Part shown: piece by piece, positions 34,930-35,247 of the stretch
How positions within the stretch are numbered: the stretch's first letter is position 1
Layout: the number at the start of each line of letters is the position of its first letter
Assembly: GCA_019115845.1 (NCBI GenBank)
Contig: DXCU01000040.1
Location: forward strand, 1 to 35,247
Direction of reading: 5' to 3'
DNA from: Candidatus Rubneribacter avistercoris
Lineage (GTDB): Bacteria > Actinomycetota > Coriobacteriia > Coriobacteriales > Eggerthellaceae
DNA length: 35,247 nucleotides
The notes under the pieces: generated by a model
What the model was told of the DNA's origin: nothing
What the model saw: only the letters and a program-made list of their open reading frames with translations
Database searches by the model: none
Translations under genes and position numbers: made by a program

Positions 34930-34969
34930 GTCGGCGCCGCAGAACAGCTCCTCGTCCTGCGGCGCCGAC
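34930..34969. terminator. 13-bp inverted repeat between convergent genes
   Basis: Arms GTCGGCGCCGCAG (34930-34942) and CTGCGGCGCCGAC (34957-34969) form a perfect 13-bp stem with a 14-nt loop, 31 nt beyond the transporter stop on the minus strand. It lacks a T-run, so terminator function is inferred from position and stability. Confidence 0.5.
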
Positions 34970-35000
34970 GATGCGACGGGGCTTCTAGGCTCCTAAATTC

Positions 35001-35247
35001 CTACTCCGAGGCAGGCGAGGCCCCCTCGGCAGGGGCCGCCTCGGCGTCCTTGGGCCGCCTGACCACGAACTGCAGCAGCAGCGCGGCCACGGCGAAGGCC
35101 AGAAACACCAGGTAGGCACCCAGGTAGCTGCCGGTTGCGGTTTTGAAGGCGCCGGCGATGGTGGGGCCGACGGCCGAGGCCACGATCATCTGGCAGGTGA
35201 TGCAGGCGTAGTTCATGCTGTAGTTCTTCGGGCCGAAGAAGCTGCCC
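35001..35247 (-). CDS. MFS transporter (OFA-like), C-terminal fragment
   Basis: The last ~82 residues; the gene enters from the right edge. It reads FFGPKNYSMNYACITCQM, then a helix ASAVGPTIAGAF, then YLGAYLVFLAFAVAALLLQFV and a charged Ala/Glu/Pro tail. The FGxKNYxxNYG-like element before the penultimate helices is typical of the oxalate/formate antiporter (OFA) family of the major facilitator superfamily. The substrate is unknown. It converges with the PucR-type regulator across two inverted repeats. Confidence 0.75.
   Translation of the reverse strand, partial: GSFFGPKNYSMNYACITCQMIVASAVGPTIAGAFKTATGSYLGAYLVFLAFAVAALLLQFVVRRPKDAEAAPAEGASPASE

Overview
This 35 kb window is high-GC bacterial chromosome, most likely from a gut actinobacterium of the Coriobacteriia (Eggerthella/Gordonibacter-like). 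The reasons are the GC-rich codon use, frequent GTG starts, strong GGAGG-type ribosome sites, a Tat-exported FAD reductase lipoprotein of the kind expanded in Eggerthellaceae, and an actinobacterial-type Rho with a long basic N-terminal extension. The genus is inference; no rRNA or tRNA gene was seen.

Layout. Left end (minus strand): start of a NifU-like Fe-S scaffold gene, a divergent LytR-CpsA-Psr (LCP) family membrane protein, murA, then tsf and rpsB with a clear promoter and terminator. Next is a metal-handling cluster: a P1B-type ATPase and its DUF6110 partner on the minus strand, and a 26-residue membrane peptide divergent from them. engB (plus) faces rnhA-metG-sppA (minus). Further minus-strand genes are rho and a small transaldolase, overlapping by 4 bp behind their own promoter. 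Positions 15206-22606 are a tightly coupled histidine operon in the order hisZG (fused), hisD, hisC, hisB, hisH, hisA, hisF, hisI. hisE and a histidinol-phosphatase gene are absent from it.

The right part is more accessory. It holds a 34-bp perfect inverted repeat upstream of the his operon, a Tat lipoprotein flavin reductase, and a divergent degenerate Fic-like gene broken at an 11-C tract. These are followed by a DUF2797 protein, a small membrane protein, an AGCS sodium:amino-acid symporter, gatCAB, a PucR-type regulator broken at a 9-C tract, and the end of an OFA-type MFS transporter.

Most notable signals: (1) two genes near accessory functions are each one nucleotide out of frame at the two longest homopolymer tracts I noticed, consistent with slipped-strand phase variation or with base-calling error; (2) a HisZ-HisG fusion behind a 5' leader of four tandem ~25-bp repeats; (3) a 34-bp inverted repeat flanking 90 bp, which could be invertible or a MITE; (4) a nested palindrome embedded in the coding sequence of an extended GatA tail; (5) several enzymes whose expected catalytic residues are altered (LCP protein, MetRS KMSKS loop, flavin reductase, Fic-like protein).
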